From Allotamlana fucoidanivorans (lineage in GTDB: Bacteria; Bacteroidota; Bacteroidia; Flavobacteriales; Flavobacteriaceae), in contig NZ_CP074074.1 of NCBI RefSeq assembly GCF_045788535.1, positions 2,232,001 to 2,296,000 on the forward strand: a stretch of 64,000 nucleotides of DNA. The letters run 5' to 3'. Numbering within the stretch: position 1 is the first letter of the stretch; every line of letters starts with the position of its first letter. Positions 8,391-16,456 of this stretch are shown here, piece after piece. Position numbers and translations under genes: made by a program. The notes beneath the pieces were generated by a model. It searched no databases. It was not told where the DNA came from and saw nothing but the letters and a program-made list of their open reading frames with translations.

Positions 8391-8831
8391 CTAATTAGTT
8401 TAGTGCCGTTAATAAAAGGAGACTCTTTGGCTAATAGAGCTTTATTTTAGCAATATCCACATTATGGAAATCAAGGTGGAGAACCTTCTAGTATTATTAG
8501 AAAGGGAAATTGGAAGCTTATTCATTATTACGAAGATGGTCGTGATGAATTATATAACCTATCTACCGATCCGTATGAGCAGCAAGATGTTTTTAAAGAC
8601 AATATAATTAGGTCAGAAGCTTTAAGACTAGAATTAAATGCTTTTTTAACGGAGACTAATGTGCAAATTCCAACCGTAAACCCAAATTACGATGAGGTTT
8701 TGGCTGAAAAACAATATGAAAACAGAAAAACAAACATGCTTCAAAGATTAGAAAAAGAACTTAAACACTTCTTGGATAAAGCGTTTAAACCAAATGAAGA
8801 TTGGTGGAATAGTAGCCTTACCAAAGATTAA
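8391..8831 (+). pseudogene. 3' remnant of an S1 sulfatase with an internal amber codon (remnant B)
   Basis: In the frame ending at TAA 8829-8831 the sequence reads as a sulfatase C-terminus. 'LISLVPLIKGDSLANRALF' is followed by a TAG (8448-8450), then 'QYPHYGNQGGEPSSIIRKG', 'NWKLIHYYEDGRDELYNL', 'STDPYEQQDV' and a helical tail ending 'WWNSSLTKD'. The pattern before the TAG normally continues ALFWHYPHYGNQGG in sulfatases, so the TAG probably replaced a Trp codon (TGG). The catalytic N-terminal half with CxPSR is absent: the homology begins about 12 bases after the GH2 stop. The gene is therefore 5'-deleted and cannot make an active sulfatase. It differs in type from the intact sulfatase at 3933, whose matching region reads 'DLVPYVNGEKEGRPHEDMFW'. 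Confidence 0.85.
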
Positions 8832-8910
8832 TTATTTAAAGTTGTCTTTTTCTGTTAAGGCTTCAAACACTAGTTTTAATACCCATTTGTTTAGACTGTA
8901 AATCTTCAAG

Positions 8911-9942
8911 TTACTGTTCTTTAGAAGTAGAAGACTCTCTTACAATGAGTTCGGCATCCAGAATTATCTTATTTAGAGCCTGTTTTACTGTTTTTTTCTT
9001 GGTGTAATTTAAAAATGTTTTTGCCGCTTGCTTACCAATTTCGGTACTATGTTGGTTAATACTTGTTATAGAAGGTGAAAGCATGGCTGTAAAAGGTTCA
9101 TTGCCAAAACCAACCAAAGCAATATCTTGAGGAACTCTTATATTATTTTCTTTAAGCACCTGAAGCGCTCCGAGAGCTGCGTAATCACTGGCCACATAAA
9201 CAGCATCGGGTTTGTTCTTTAAACGGAGTAATTGTAGCATTTTATCTCGGCCGTCATCGGTGGTCAGGCTACATTCAATAAGAAGTTCGCTGTCAAGAGG
9301 CAAATCGTGTTTTTTTAAGGCATCAATATATCCCTTAATACGGTTATTGAAAATTCTAGTATGTCTATACCCACCAATATGTGCAATGCGTTTACAGCCT
9401 TGGTTTACAAGATGTTCTACAATAACATGGCTGCTTTTGTAGTCGTCAATACCTATATAGTCTACATTTAAATCATTTTCTCCTCTATCAAATAGAATTA
9501 AAGGAATACCCTTAGATTTTATTTTTTCGTAGTATGATAGGTCAATAGTTTCATTGGCCATAGATGCTATAATACCATCTACTTGGGTAAACAGCAAGGT
9601 GTCTATATTATTACATTCTTTTTGGTAAGATTCATTAGACTGGGTAATAATAATATTATAACCTTCTTTGTTTAAAACTTCCTCAATATTTTGAATGACT
9701 GAAGAAAAGAAGTTACTGTTAGTACGGGGTACAATAACACCCACTAAATGACTTTTACCTTTTCGTAACGCACTGGCTAGGTGATTGGGCTGATAGTTTA
9801 AATTTTTGGCTACCTGCTTAACAGCTTTTTTGGTTTTCTCGCTAATTCTAGGATCATTGTGTAGCGCCTTTGAAACCGCTGCGGGAGATATGTTTAAGAC
9901 GTTAGCAATATCTTTTATTGTAGTTTTCTTTTTGATATTCAA
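8911..9942 (-). CDS. LacI-family transcriptional regulator of the ketodeoxygluconate genes
   Basis: A DNA-binding repressor/activator. An N-terminal LacI helix-turn-helix ('TTIKDIANVLNISPAAVSKA' and hinge 'NYQPNHLASALRKGKS') is followed by a periplasmic-binding-protein-like sensor domain ('VGVIVPRTNSNFFSSVIQNI', 'AVYVASDYAALGAL', 'ALVGFGNEPFT'). The frame can extend to an ATG at 10002, but that adds about 20 residues and would put a 30-bp palindromic operator and a TATATTTG promoter element inside the gene. I therefore prefer a TTG at 9940-9942, giving 343 residues starting 'NIKKKTTIKDIA' after the initiator, the normal LacI layout and length. It is divergent from kdgK, and both upstream regions share the same operator core, so it probably controls itself and kdgK-eda. 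The effector is likely a uronate-derived keto sugar (inferred). Confidence 0.9.
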   Translation of the reverse strand: MNIKKKTTIKDIANVLNISPAAVSKALHNDPRISEKTKKAVKQVAKNLNYQPNHLASALRKGKSHLVGVIVPRTNSNFFSSVIQNIEEVLNKEGYNIIITQSNESYQKECNNIDTLLFTQVDGIIASMANETIDLSYYEKIKSKGIPLILFDRGENDLNVDYIGIDDYKSSHVIVEHLVNQGCKRIAHIGGYRHTRIFNNRIKGYIDALKKHDLPLDSELLIECSLTTDDGRDKMLQLLRLKNKPDAVYVASDYAALGALQVLKENNIRVPQDIALVGFGNEPFTAMLSPSITSINQHSTEIGKQAAKTFLNYTKKKTVKQALNKIILDAELIVRESSTSKEQ

Positions 9943-9950
9943 TTTTTTTA

Positions 9951-9980
9951 TATATTTGCTTAAACGTTTAAGCAAATATA
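9951..9980. promoter_or_regulatory. LacI-type operator 1, 30-bp perfect palindrome with overlapping promoter boxes
   Basis: A perfect palindrome with its centre between 9965 and 9966 and core TTAAACGTTTAA, flanked on each side by TATATTTGC. TATATTTG is a Bacteroidota -7 element, and because of the symmetry it is present on both strands. On the minus strand it would start a transcript just upstream of the TTG proposed for the LacI gene. Repressor bound here would cover the promoter, which implies autoregulation. The centre is 99 bp from operator 2. Confidence 0.8.
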
Positions 9981-10055
9981 CTCTTAAAGTTTGTGTAATC
10001 AAAACCTTATTGTAAAATAATAAACTAAGTGGGTTTTGATTTATTTACGGTAGAA

Positions 10056-10073
10056 TGGTTAAACGTTTAACCA
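10056..10073. promoter_or_regulatory. LacI-type operator 2 upstream of kdgK
   Basis: An 18-bp perfect palindrome, TGGTTAAACGTTTAACCA, with its centre between 10064 and 10065, sharing the 12-bp core TTAAACGTTTAA with operator 1. It ends 32 bp before the kdgK ATG, a typical place to block transcription. LacI-family operators are palindromes with a central CG, as here. Confidence 0.8.
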
Positions 10074-10105
10074 AAGTTTAAATAAATTAAAATAAGACTA
10101 TTAAA

Positions 10106-11152
10106 ATGAGTAAAGTAGTAACATTTGGAGAAATCATGTTAAGATTAGCTCCTCAAGGATTTTTAAGATTTTCACAAGCAAATAGTTTTGATGTGATTTA
10201 CGGGGGCGGTGAGTCTAACGTAGCAGTTTCTTTAGCTAATTATGGTGTTGATGTTGATTTTGTAACACGTTTACCAAAAAATGATATTGGTGAATGTGCC
10301 ATGATGGAAATGCGTAAACGTGGTGTTGGTGTAGATAAGATTGTTTGGGGTGGAGACCGTTTAGGGATTTATTTCTTAGAAACTGGAGCTGTATCTAGAG
10401 GATCTAAAGTAGTTTATGACCGTGCTCATTCTGCAATGTCTGAAATTGAATCTGGAATGATTGATTGGGATGCTGTTTTTGAAGGTGTAGAATGGTTTCA
10501 CTGGACGGGTATTACGCCTGCTATTTCTCAAGGTTCTGCTGATGTTTGTTTAGAGGCTGTTAAGGTGGCTAGCGCAAAAGGAATTACTATTTCAACCGAC
10601 TTAAATTATAGAGCTAAATTATGGAAATATTGTGATGCGGCTCATAGAGAAAAGGTAATGACAGAATTGACTTCTTATTGCGATATCGTATTAGGAAATG
10701 AAGAAGATGCTGAAATGCATTTTGGTATTAAGCCAGAAGGGATTACAGTACAAACACAAGGGCATGATGTAAAAGCTGAGGCATTCTTGTCTGTATGTCA
10801 ACAAATGATGGAGAAATTCCCAAGAGCTAAAAAGGTAATTACTACACTAAGAGGTTCTATTTCTGCATCTCACAATACTTGGGCTGGTGTACTATATGAT
10901 GGTAAGAAAATGTATGAAACACGTCAGTATCAAATTACTGATATTGTTGATAGAGTAGGTGGAGGTGACTCATTTATGGGAGGTTTAATTTACGGATTAT
11001 TAAAATACCCTGAAGATGATCAAAATGCATTAGATTTTGCTGTAGCTGCTTCTTGTTTAAAACATACTATTAAAGGTGATGCAAACCTAGTATCTGTGGC
11101 TGAAGTAGAAAAATTAATGGGAGGTGACGCTTCGGGTCGTGTAGCAAGATAA
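10106..11152 (+). CDS. kdgK: 2-dehydro-3-deoxygluconokinase (KDG kinase), PfkB family
   Basis: Phosphorylates 2-keto-3-deoxygluconate with ATP to KDPG in the cytoplasm, the last step before aldol cleavage. It is a PfkB/ribokinase fold of 348 residues: the N-terminal 'VTFGEIMLRLAP' and 'GGGESNVAVSLANYG' are typical of KDG kinases, and the C-terminal signature 'DRVGGGDSFMGGLIYG' contains the catalytic base Asp288. The gene lies downstream of operator 2 and 88 bp before eda, with a strong hairpin between them, so the pair forms a KDG-to-pyruvate module. Control by the divergent LacI protein is likely. Other PfkB sugar kinases are possible in principle, but the eda neighbour makes KDG the best substrate. 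Confidence 0.93.
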   Translation: MSKVVTFGEIMLRLAPQGFLRFSQANSFDVIYGGGESNVAVSLANYGVDVDFVTRLPKNDIGECAMMEMRKRGVGVDKIVWGGDRLGIYFLETGAVSRGSKVVYDRAHSAMSEIESGMIDWDAVFEGVEWFHWTGITPAISQGSADVCLEAVKVASAKGITISTDLNYRAKLWKYCDAAHREKVMTELTSYCDIVLGNEEDAEMHFGIKPEGITVQTQGHDVKAEAFLSVCQQMMEKFPRAKKVITTLRGSISASHNTWAGVLYDGKKMYETRQYQITDIVDRVGGGDSFMGGLIYGLLKYPEDDQNALDFAVAASCLKHTIKGDANLVSVAEVEKLMGGDASGRVAR

Positions 11153-11168
11153 TACATGGATTTCATTA

Positions 11169-11205
11169 TTAACCTGTTGCATACTGTAGCTATGTAACAG
11201 GTTAA
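11169..11205 (+). terminator. Strong hairpin between kdgK and eda (processing site or attenuator)
   Basis: TTAACCTGTT (11169-11178) pairs with AACAGGTTAA (11196-11205), continued by a G-T wobble and CATA/TATG, giving a stem of about 15 pairs with a 7-base loop (11184-11190). There is no real T tract after it, so it is more likely an mRNA stability/processing element or a leaky terminator than a full stop. Confidence 0.6.
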
Positions 11206-11240
11206 TAGTTTCTATTAACAATAAGAAATATTAAAGAAAA

Positions 11241-11906
11241 ATGGCACAATATTCAAGATTAGAAGTAGCTCAAGCTATGAAAGACACAGGGATGATTCCT
11301 TTATTTTTCAATAGTGATATTGAGTTAAGTAAAAAAGTTTTAAAAGCGTGTTACGATGGTGGCGCTAGATTATTAGAGTTTACTGCACGTGGTGATTTCG
11401 CTCACGAAGTTTTTGGAGAGTTAACCAAGTATGCTATTAAAGAACTTCCAGGAATGATTATGGGAGTTGGCTCTGTGACCGATGCAGCTGCAGCTTCATT
11501 ATATATGGCTTTAGGCGCAAACTTTATCGTTACACCCGTATTAAGAGAAGATATTGCTATCGCTTGTAACCGTAAAAAAGTATTATGGTCGCCTGGTTGT
11601 GGAAGTTTAACTGAAATCGCTAGAGCTGAAGAGCTTGGATGTGAAATAGTGAAATTATTCCCTGGTGATTTATACGGACCAAAATTCGTAAAAGGTATTA
11701 AAGGACCTCAGCCTTGGACAAGCATTATGCCAACAGGAGGTGTTTCTCCAACCGAAGAAAACCTTAAAGGTTGGTTCGATGCAGGAGTAACTTGTGTGGG
11801 TATGGGATCTCAATTAATTTCAAAAGAAATTATAGCCAATAAAGATTATGCTAAGCTAGAGCAAGATGTAAAAGCTGCTTTAGATATCATTAAAGCCGTT
11901 AGATAG
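11241..11906 (+). CDS. eda: KDPG/KHG aldolase
   Basis: Splits 2-keto-3-deoxy-6-phosphogluconate into pyruvate and glyceraldehyde-3-phosphate. It is 221 residues, the usual family size. The Schiff-base lysine is K138 in 'EIVKLFPGD', the general acid/base is E46 in 'LLEFTARGD', and the phosphate-binding loop is seen in 'IMPTGGVSPTEENLKGW' and 'GVTCVGMGSQL'. It follows kdgK on the same strand, completing the route from a PUL-derived ketodeoxygluconate to central metabolism. A good terminator follows 31 bp after the stop. Confidence 0.95.
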   Translation: MAQYSRLEVAQAMKDTGMIPLFFNSDIELSKKVLKACYDGGARLLEFTARGDFAHEVFGELTKYAIKELPGMIMGVGSVTDAAAASLYMALGANFIVTPVLREDIAIACNRKKVLWSPGCGSLTEIARAEELGCEIVKLFPGDLYGPKFVKGIKGPQPWTSIMPTGGVSPTEENLKGWFDAGVTCVGMGSQLISKEIIANKDYAKLEQDVKAALDIIKAVR

Positions 11907-11937
11907 GTATTGAATCATATCAATTAGTTAGTTAAAG

Positions 11938-11966
11938 AGAGTCGCTTTTAAGTGGCTCTTTTTTTT
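11938..11966 (+). terminator. Rho-independent terminator of kdgK-eda
   Basis: The stem AGAGTCGCTT / AAGTGGCTCT (11938-11959, with G-T wobbles) is followed directly by eight T residues (11959-11966). Confidence 0.85.
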
Positions 11967-12173
11967 GTCATAATATTGACTAAAATGAGCAAATTAACCG
12001 ATTTAATTTATTGTTCGTACAAAAGTATTCTTTTTTTGAACGATTCATTTTTTTATTATTGTTACATTTAATTTATGTATCAATTTAAAAGTAACCAAGC
12101 TTAAGGGTGTTTGATTGAGTAGAGGCTTTAATTTTATGCTCACCTATATTTACTTAATGTCAATAAAAAAATA

Positions 12174-15100
12174 ATGCGCCTAATACTAAATATTTTTTTT
12201 CTCACTTTTTTTCTGTTCAACGGTTTTTCTCAACATAAAACATATCAATTTACACATTTATCAACAGCCGAGGGTTTATCGCAAAGTTCAGCAATTACCA
12301 TAGAACAAGATAATTTAGGTCAAATATGGATTGGTACTAGAGATGGCCTTAATAAATATGATGGGAGTAAATTTAAGATTTATAGAAATGATATTGACAA
12401 CGAGAATTCTATCAGCAACAATGATGTATTATCCATTACCCAAGATAGTCAAGGCTACATTTGGATTGGTACGTATAACGGTTTAAATAAATATAATCCT
12501 AAAACAGATAGGTTTACACGCTATTTTCATGAGCAAAACAGCAGCTCCCTAAGTAATAATACCGTATGGGCTATTAAAGAATTGTCTAATGGCGATATTT
12601 TAATAGGTACTTCAAATGGGCTCTCTGTATATGATAAAAAAAGTAATCGTTTTTCTTCATACGTTCAAAATGAGTTGTATAGCGGTTTGGCTGGAAACCA
12701 TATACTTTGTATTAAAGAAACAAGGAAAGGACGGGTTTTTATTGGCACAGCAACGGGTTTATGTGAGGTGGTCAGTCTGGAACCGGCGCATTATCGTTTT
12801 AGGTATGTTGAAGAAAGTCAGGCACTTTATATTCAAGATTTAGTTGAGTCACAAGAGGGACATATCTTAATAGCAACAAAGGCAAAAGGCGTGCTAAGTT
12901 ATGATCCTGTTAATCATAGTGTTGAGTCCTATTTAAAAACAGATAAATTACATGAAGATGAAAATAATGTAAGACGCCTCTTATTTGATAAAAAAAATCA
13001 GTTATGGATAGGTACTTATAATGGCATAAGAATTATAGGGAGCAATAATGAGATAACCTACTTGAAGTCAAATATTAGTGACCCCAAAAGTTTAAGTAAA
13101 AACTCAATAAAATCTTTGTTTTTAGATAGAAAAGGATCGGTTTGGATTGGTACTTATTATGGGGGGGTAAATATATGGGATGATGCCAATGTGAATTTTT
13201 CCAATTTAACCCAGAGTGCAGGTGTACTTGGTTTGAATTATAATGTAGTGAGTTCAATGGCTCATTTCAAAAATCGTATTTTTTTAGGTACAGAAGGAGG
13301 AGGTATTAATGTCTATAATAAGACCAATAAATTGTTTTCCTATATAGATCAGAAAAATTCTAAGTTGTTACCCGATAATAATATAAAAGCGGTCAGTGTA
13401 ATTGAAAAAAATGAGTTATGGATAGGAACCTTTAATAAGGGGATAGCAATTTACAACTTAGAATTAGGAAAGTTGGAAAATCATAAAGTCCCGGTAGCGC
13501 TCATAAATGTTTTGAAAGATGTCGGAGTTTATAGCATAAAGCAAGACTCAAAAAGAAATGTTTGGCTGGGTACTTTTGGTAAGGGAATAGTAACCTATAA
13601 TTTAGATACAAAGAATATTTCGACTATTACAACCTCAAATGATTTTTCACAGTCACTTTCTAGTAATTTGGTGAGAGTTATATGGTGTGATTCTAAGGGC
13701 AACATTTGGGCTGGAACCGAACGTGGATTGAACAAAATTGATCAAAACGGTCTTGTTACCTCATATTTTTATGATATGAACAGACAATTCGGTGAAGATA
13801 TCTTATCGGTTTTTGAAGATAGTATTGGAGATATTTGGGTAGGAACGAAAGCCAGGGGCCTATTTAAACTAGAAGGAACTACCTTTAAGTCTATTGAACT
13901 TATTGAAAATAATATTGAAGTTTCAGCGGTTCATAGTATTCTTGAAGATGATTTGGATAATCTTTGGATTAGTACCAATCATGGCATTGTGAGGTTTGGT
14001 AAAAATTCAAATAAAATTGACTTTTTTAATCAAAAGGACGGGCTAGTTGGAAATGAATTTAATAATAACGCATCCTTAAAAGTTAATCGTTCTGAGTTTT
14101 ATTTTGGAGGGCCATCAGGGGTAACATCTTTTAATACAAATCAGTTAACAAAAAACGCGTATGCCCCTCAAGTTATTTTAACAGATTTTGCAGTAAAAAA
14201 TGAAGTCATTATTCCGCAAGCAGAAAATGATATTTTAAAAGAAGCGCTTCCCTTTACAAAATCGATAAAACTATCTTATGACCAGGGAAATTTTAGTGTT
14301 AGCTTTTCAATGCCCAATTTCATAAATTCAAAAAACAATAGATATAAGTATAGATTAAAGGGACTAGAAGATAGTTGGAATTATACTTTGAGTAATGCGG
14401 TGTCATATACAATTCAAAATCCGGGGAATTATGTATTCGAGATAACAGGATCTAATGGTGATGGAGTTTGGAACGAATCAGTAACATCGCTTAGTATTGT
14501 TGTTAAGCCAGCGCCTTGGCGTAGTTGGTGGGCGTTCTTAATTTACGGATTACTTATTACTACAGCTCTATATATGTTATTAAGTATACTAAAGTCAAAA
14601 ACCAAGTTGCGTCATCAATTGGAGTTAGAGTACATAGAAGGAGAAAGAACTAAAGAAATAAATAAAACCAAGCTTGAGTTTTTTACAAATATTTCTCACG
14701 AATTTAGAACCCCGTTAGCATTAATACTTGGGCCTCTTCAGCAAATTATTGAAGATTATAGAGGAAGTAATAAAATATATAAGAAACTTTTAGTTGTAGA
14801 GAATAGTGCCAATCACTTATTGCAGCTCATTAATAGACTTATGGATTTTAGAAAGTTAGAGAATAACCTTTATAAGTTGGAAGCGGCAGAAGGTAATGTT
14901 GTGAAGTTCTTACAAGAAATTTATTTGTCCTTTACAGAGTTTGCAAAGGATGGAGGTTATCAGTATAACTTTACAGTTTCTGAAGAAGAATTACTGGTTT
15001 ATTATGATCGTAATAAATTAGAACGCGTGTTTTATAATCTCATTTCAAATGCCTTTAGATATACGCCAAAAGGAGGAATTATTAACCTCCGCATCTTTAG

Positions 15101-16244
15101 AAAGGAAAACGAAGTTGTAATTAAAGTTGAAGATACGGGAGTTGGTGTAGCTAAAGAATATCAAGATAAAATATTTGAACGGTTTTTTGAGGTAGCTGTG
15201 AATAACAAACCAGATAACGATTATAATAAAGGTACGGGGATTGGTTTGTCTATTGCTAAAAATATTGTAAATCTTCATAAAGGAGAAATTTCTGTTTCAA
15301 GTAATACAGATGATAAGGGGTCTGTATTTACAGTTGTTTTACCAATGGGAATTGATCATCTTTCTGAAGAAGAGATTGTTAAAAATTTTAAGTTTAGTGA
15401 TGATCTTTCTCAATATGTGGAACAATTAGAAAAAAATGACATTGTTTTAGATGATGCCATTAAAGAAGTTCCTGAACCTGAAAATCAAACTATTTTATTG
15501 GTAGAAGATAACAAGCCTTTAAGAAAGTTTATGAAGAGTATCTTAAAAAGTACATACAATATTCTCGAAGCAGAAAATGGAAAAGTAGGGATGGGGTTAG
15601 CCCAAAAAGAAAGTCCTGACCTTATTATAAGTGATGTGGTTATGCCCGTTATGGCCGGAACAGAATTATGTGCAGCTATAAAAGAAAATATAAAGACCAG
15701 CCATATCCCGATAATCTTACTAACATCCAGAACTTCACTTATATACAAACTGGAAGGATTAGAGCGAGGGGCTGATGATTACATAAGCAAACCTTTTAAT
15801 GTAGTTGAGTTTAAAGCCCGTATTAAGAATTTATTAGAATCAAATGCAAGATTAAAGCGCAAGTTTACGGAGCAAAGTGTTTTACAACCTAATGAAGTTA
15901 CAGTTACCTCTATAGACGAGCGACTCTATAAAAAAGCGGTTCAAATAGTTGAAGCGAATATAAGCAATGGCCAGTTTGATGTGCCTTTTTTCTGTTCTGA
16001 GTTAGGGGTTAGTAGAACGATGCTTTTTACAAAAATAAAAGCATGGTCTGGTTTCACTCCAAATGAATTTGTGCAACATTTTAGAATGCAGCGAGCAGCT
16101 CAACTTTTAGAACAAGGTAAAATCAATGTGTCAGAAGTAAGTTATAAGGTCGGATTTAAAAACCCAAAGTACTTCAGTAGATGTTTTCAAAAGAAATTCG
16201 GGAAATCTCCAACCCAATATGCGGATAAATTTGGTGCGATGTAG
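12174..16244 (+). CDS. Hybrid two-component system regulator (HTCS) of the PUL
   Basis: A one-protein signalling system of 1356 residues. In order: a signal peptide (1-19, ending 'FNGFSQ'); two periplasmic seven-blade propellers built from Reg_prop repeats, each with a WIGT-like motif ('IWIGTRDGLNKYD', 'IWIGTYNGLNKYN'); a Y_Y_Y domain (about 680-780); a transmembrane helix at about 786-806; a histidine kinase with phospho-acceptor H842 in 'ISHEFRTP'; an ATPase domain ('NLISNAFRYTPKGG', 'GTGIGLSIAKN'); a receiver domain with phospho-acceptor D1154 in 'LIISDVVMP' and Lys in 'ISKPFN'; and a C-terminal AraC helix-turn-helix ('VSEVSYKVGFKNPKYFSRCF'). HTCS proteins bind a PUL oligosaccharide in the periplasm and activate the adjacent susCD genes. 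All catalytic residues are present. The inducer cannot be predicted. Confidence 0.95.
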   Translation: MRLILNIFFLTFFLFNGFSQHKTYQFTHLSTAEGLSQSSAITIEQDNLGQIWIGTRDGLNKYDGSKFKIYRNDIDNENSISNNDVLSITQDSQGYIWIGTYNGLNKYNPKTDRFTRYFHEQNSSSLSNNTVWAIKELSNGDILIGTSNGLSVYDKKSNRFSSYVQNELYSGLAGNHILCIKETRKGRVFIGTATGLCEVVSLEPAHYRFRYVEESQALYIQDLVESQEGHILIATKAKGVLSYDPVNHSVESYLKTDKLHEDENNVRRLLFDKKNQLWIGTYNGIRIIGSNNEITYLKSNISDPKSLSKNSIKSLFLDRKGSVWIGTYYGGVNIWDDANVNFSNLTQSAGVLGLNYNVVSSMAHFKNRIFLGTEGGGINVYNKTNKLFSYIDQKNSKLLPDNNIKAVSVIEKNELWIGTFNKGIAIYNLELGKLENHKVPVALINVLKDVGVYSIKQDSKRNVWLGTFGKGIVTYNLDTKNISTITTSNDFSQSLSSNLVRVIWCDSKGNIWAGTERGLNKIDQNGLVTSYFYDMNRQFGEDILSVFEDSIGDIWVGTKARGLFKLEGTTFKSIELIENNIEVSAVHSILEDDLDNLWISTNHGIVRFGKNSNKIDFFNQKDGLVGNEFNNNASLKVNRSEFYFGGPSGVTSFNTNQLTKNAYAPQVILTDFAVKNEVIIPQAENDILKEALPFTKSIKLSYDQGNFSVSFSMPNFINSKNNRYKYRLKGLEDSWNYTLSNAVSYTIQNPGNYVFEITGSNGDGVWNESVTSLSIVVKPAPWRSWWAFLIYGLLITTALYMLLSILKSKTKLRHQLELEYIEGERTKEINKTKLEFFTNISHEFRTPLALILGPLQQIIEDYRGSNKIYKKLLVVENSANHLLQLINRLMDFRKLENNLYKLEAAEGNVVKFLQEIYLSFTEFAKDGGYQYNFTVSEEELLVYYDRNKLERVFYNLISNAFRYTPKGGIINLRIFRKENEVVIKVEDTGVGVAKEYQDKIFERFFEVAVNNKPDNDYNKGTGIGLSIAKNIVNLHKGEISVSSNTDDKGSVFTVVLPMGIDHLSEEEIVKNFKFSDDLSQYVEQLEKNDIVLDDAIKEVPEPENQTILLVEDNKPLRKFMKSILKSTYNILEAENGKVGMGLAQKESPDLIISDVVMPVMAGTELCAAIKENIKTSHIPIILLTSRTSLIYKLEGLERGADDYISKPFNVVEFKARIKNLLESNARLKRKFTEQSVLQPNEVTVTSIDERLYKKAVQIVEANISNGQFDVPFFCSELGVSRTMLFTKIKAWSGFTPNEFVQHFRMQRAAQLLEQGKINVSEVSYKVGFKNPKYFSRCFQKKFGKSPTQYADKFGAM

Positions 16245-16342
16245 TTGAATTTTTGTTTGTAAGTAGTTGTTTTTTAGTGTTTTGTATTTTTTTACCCCTT
16301 TTTATGGACTTTTAAATCTATGTTTTGTTCTAGTTTTAAAAT

Positions 16343-16435
16343 ATGAAAAATCAAGAACCAAAAAGACCTTTTATTGAGATTTTATTAGTCTTAATAATTG
16401 TTGTGTTTAGTTTGATTATCATCTATCTAATCTAG
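16343..16435 (+). CDS. 30-residue single-pass membrane peptide
   Basis: An ATG-to-TAG frame between the HTCS and susC encoding a short polar N-terminus ('MKNQEPKRPFIE') followed by one hydrophobic helix ('ILLVLIIVVFSLIIIYLI'), a clean K-in membrane topology. It starts 98 bp after the HTCS and ends 21 bp before the susC ATG, so it would lie on the susC transcript. I do not recognise a family. The hydrophobic run is unlikely but not impossible by chance in AT-rich DNA. Confidence 0.45.
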   Translation: MKNQEPKRPFIEILLVLIIVVFSLIIIYLI

Positions 16436-16456
16436 AATTAACTAAATTTTAAACTA

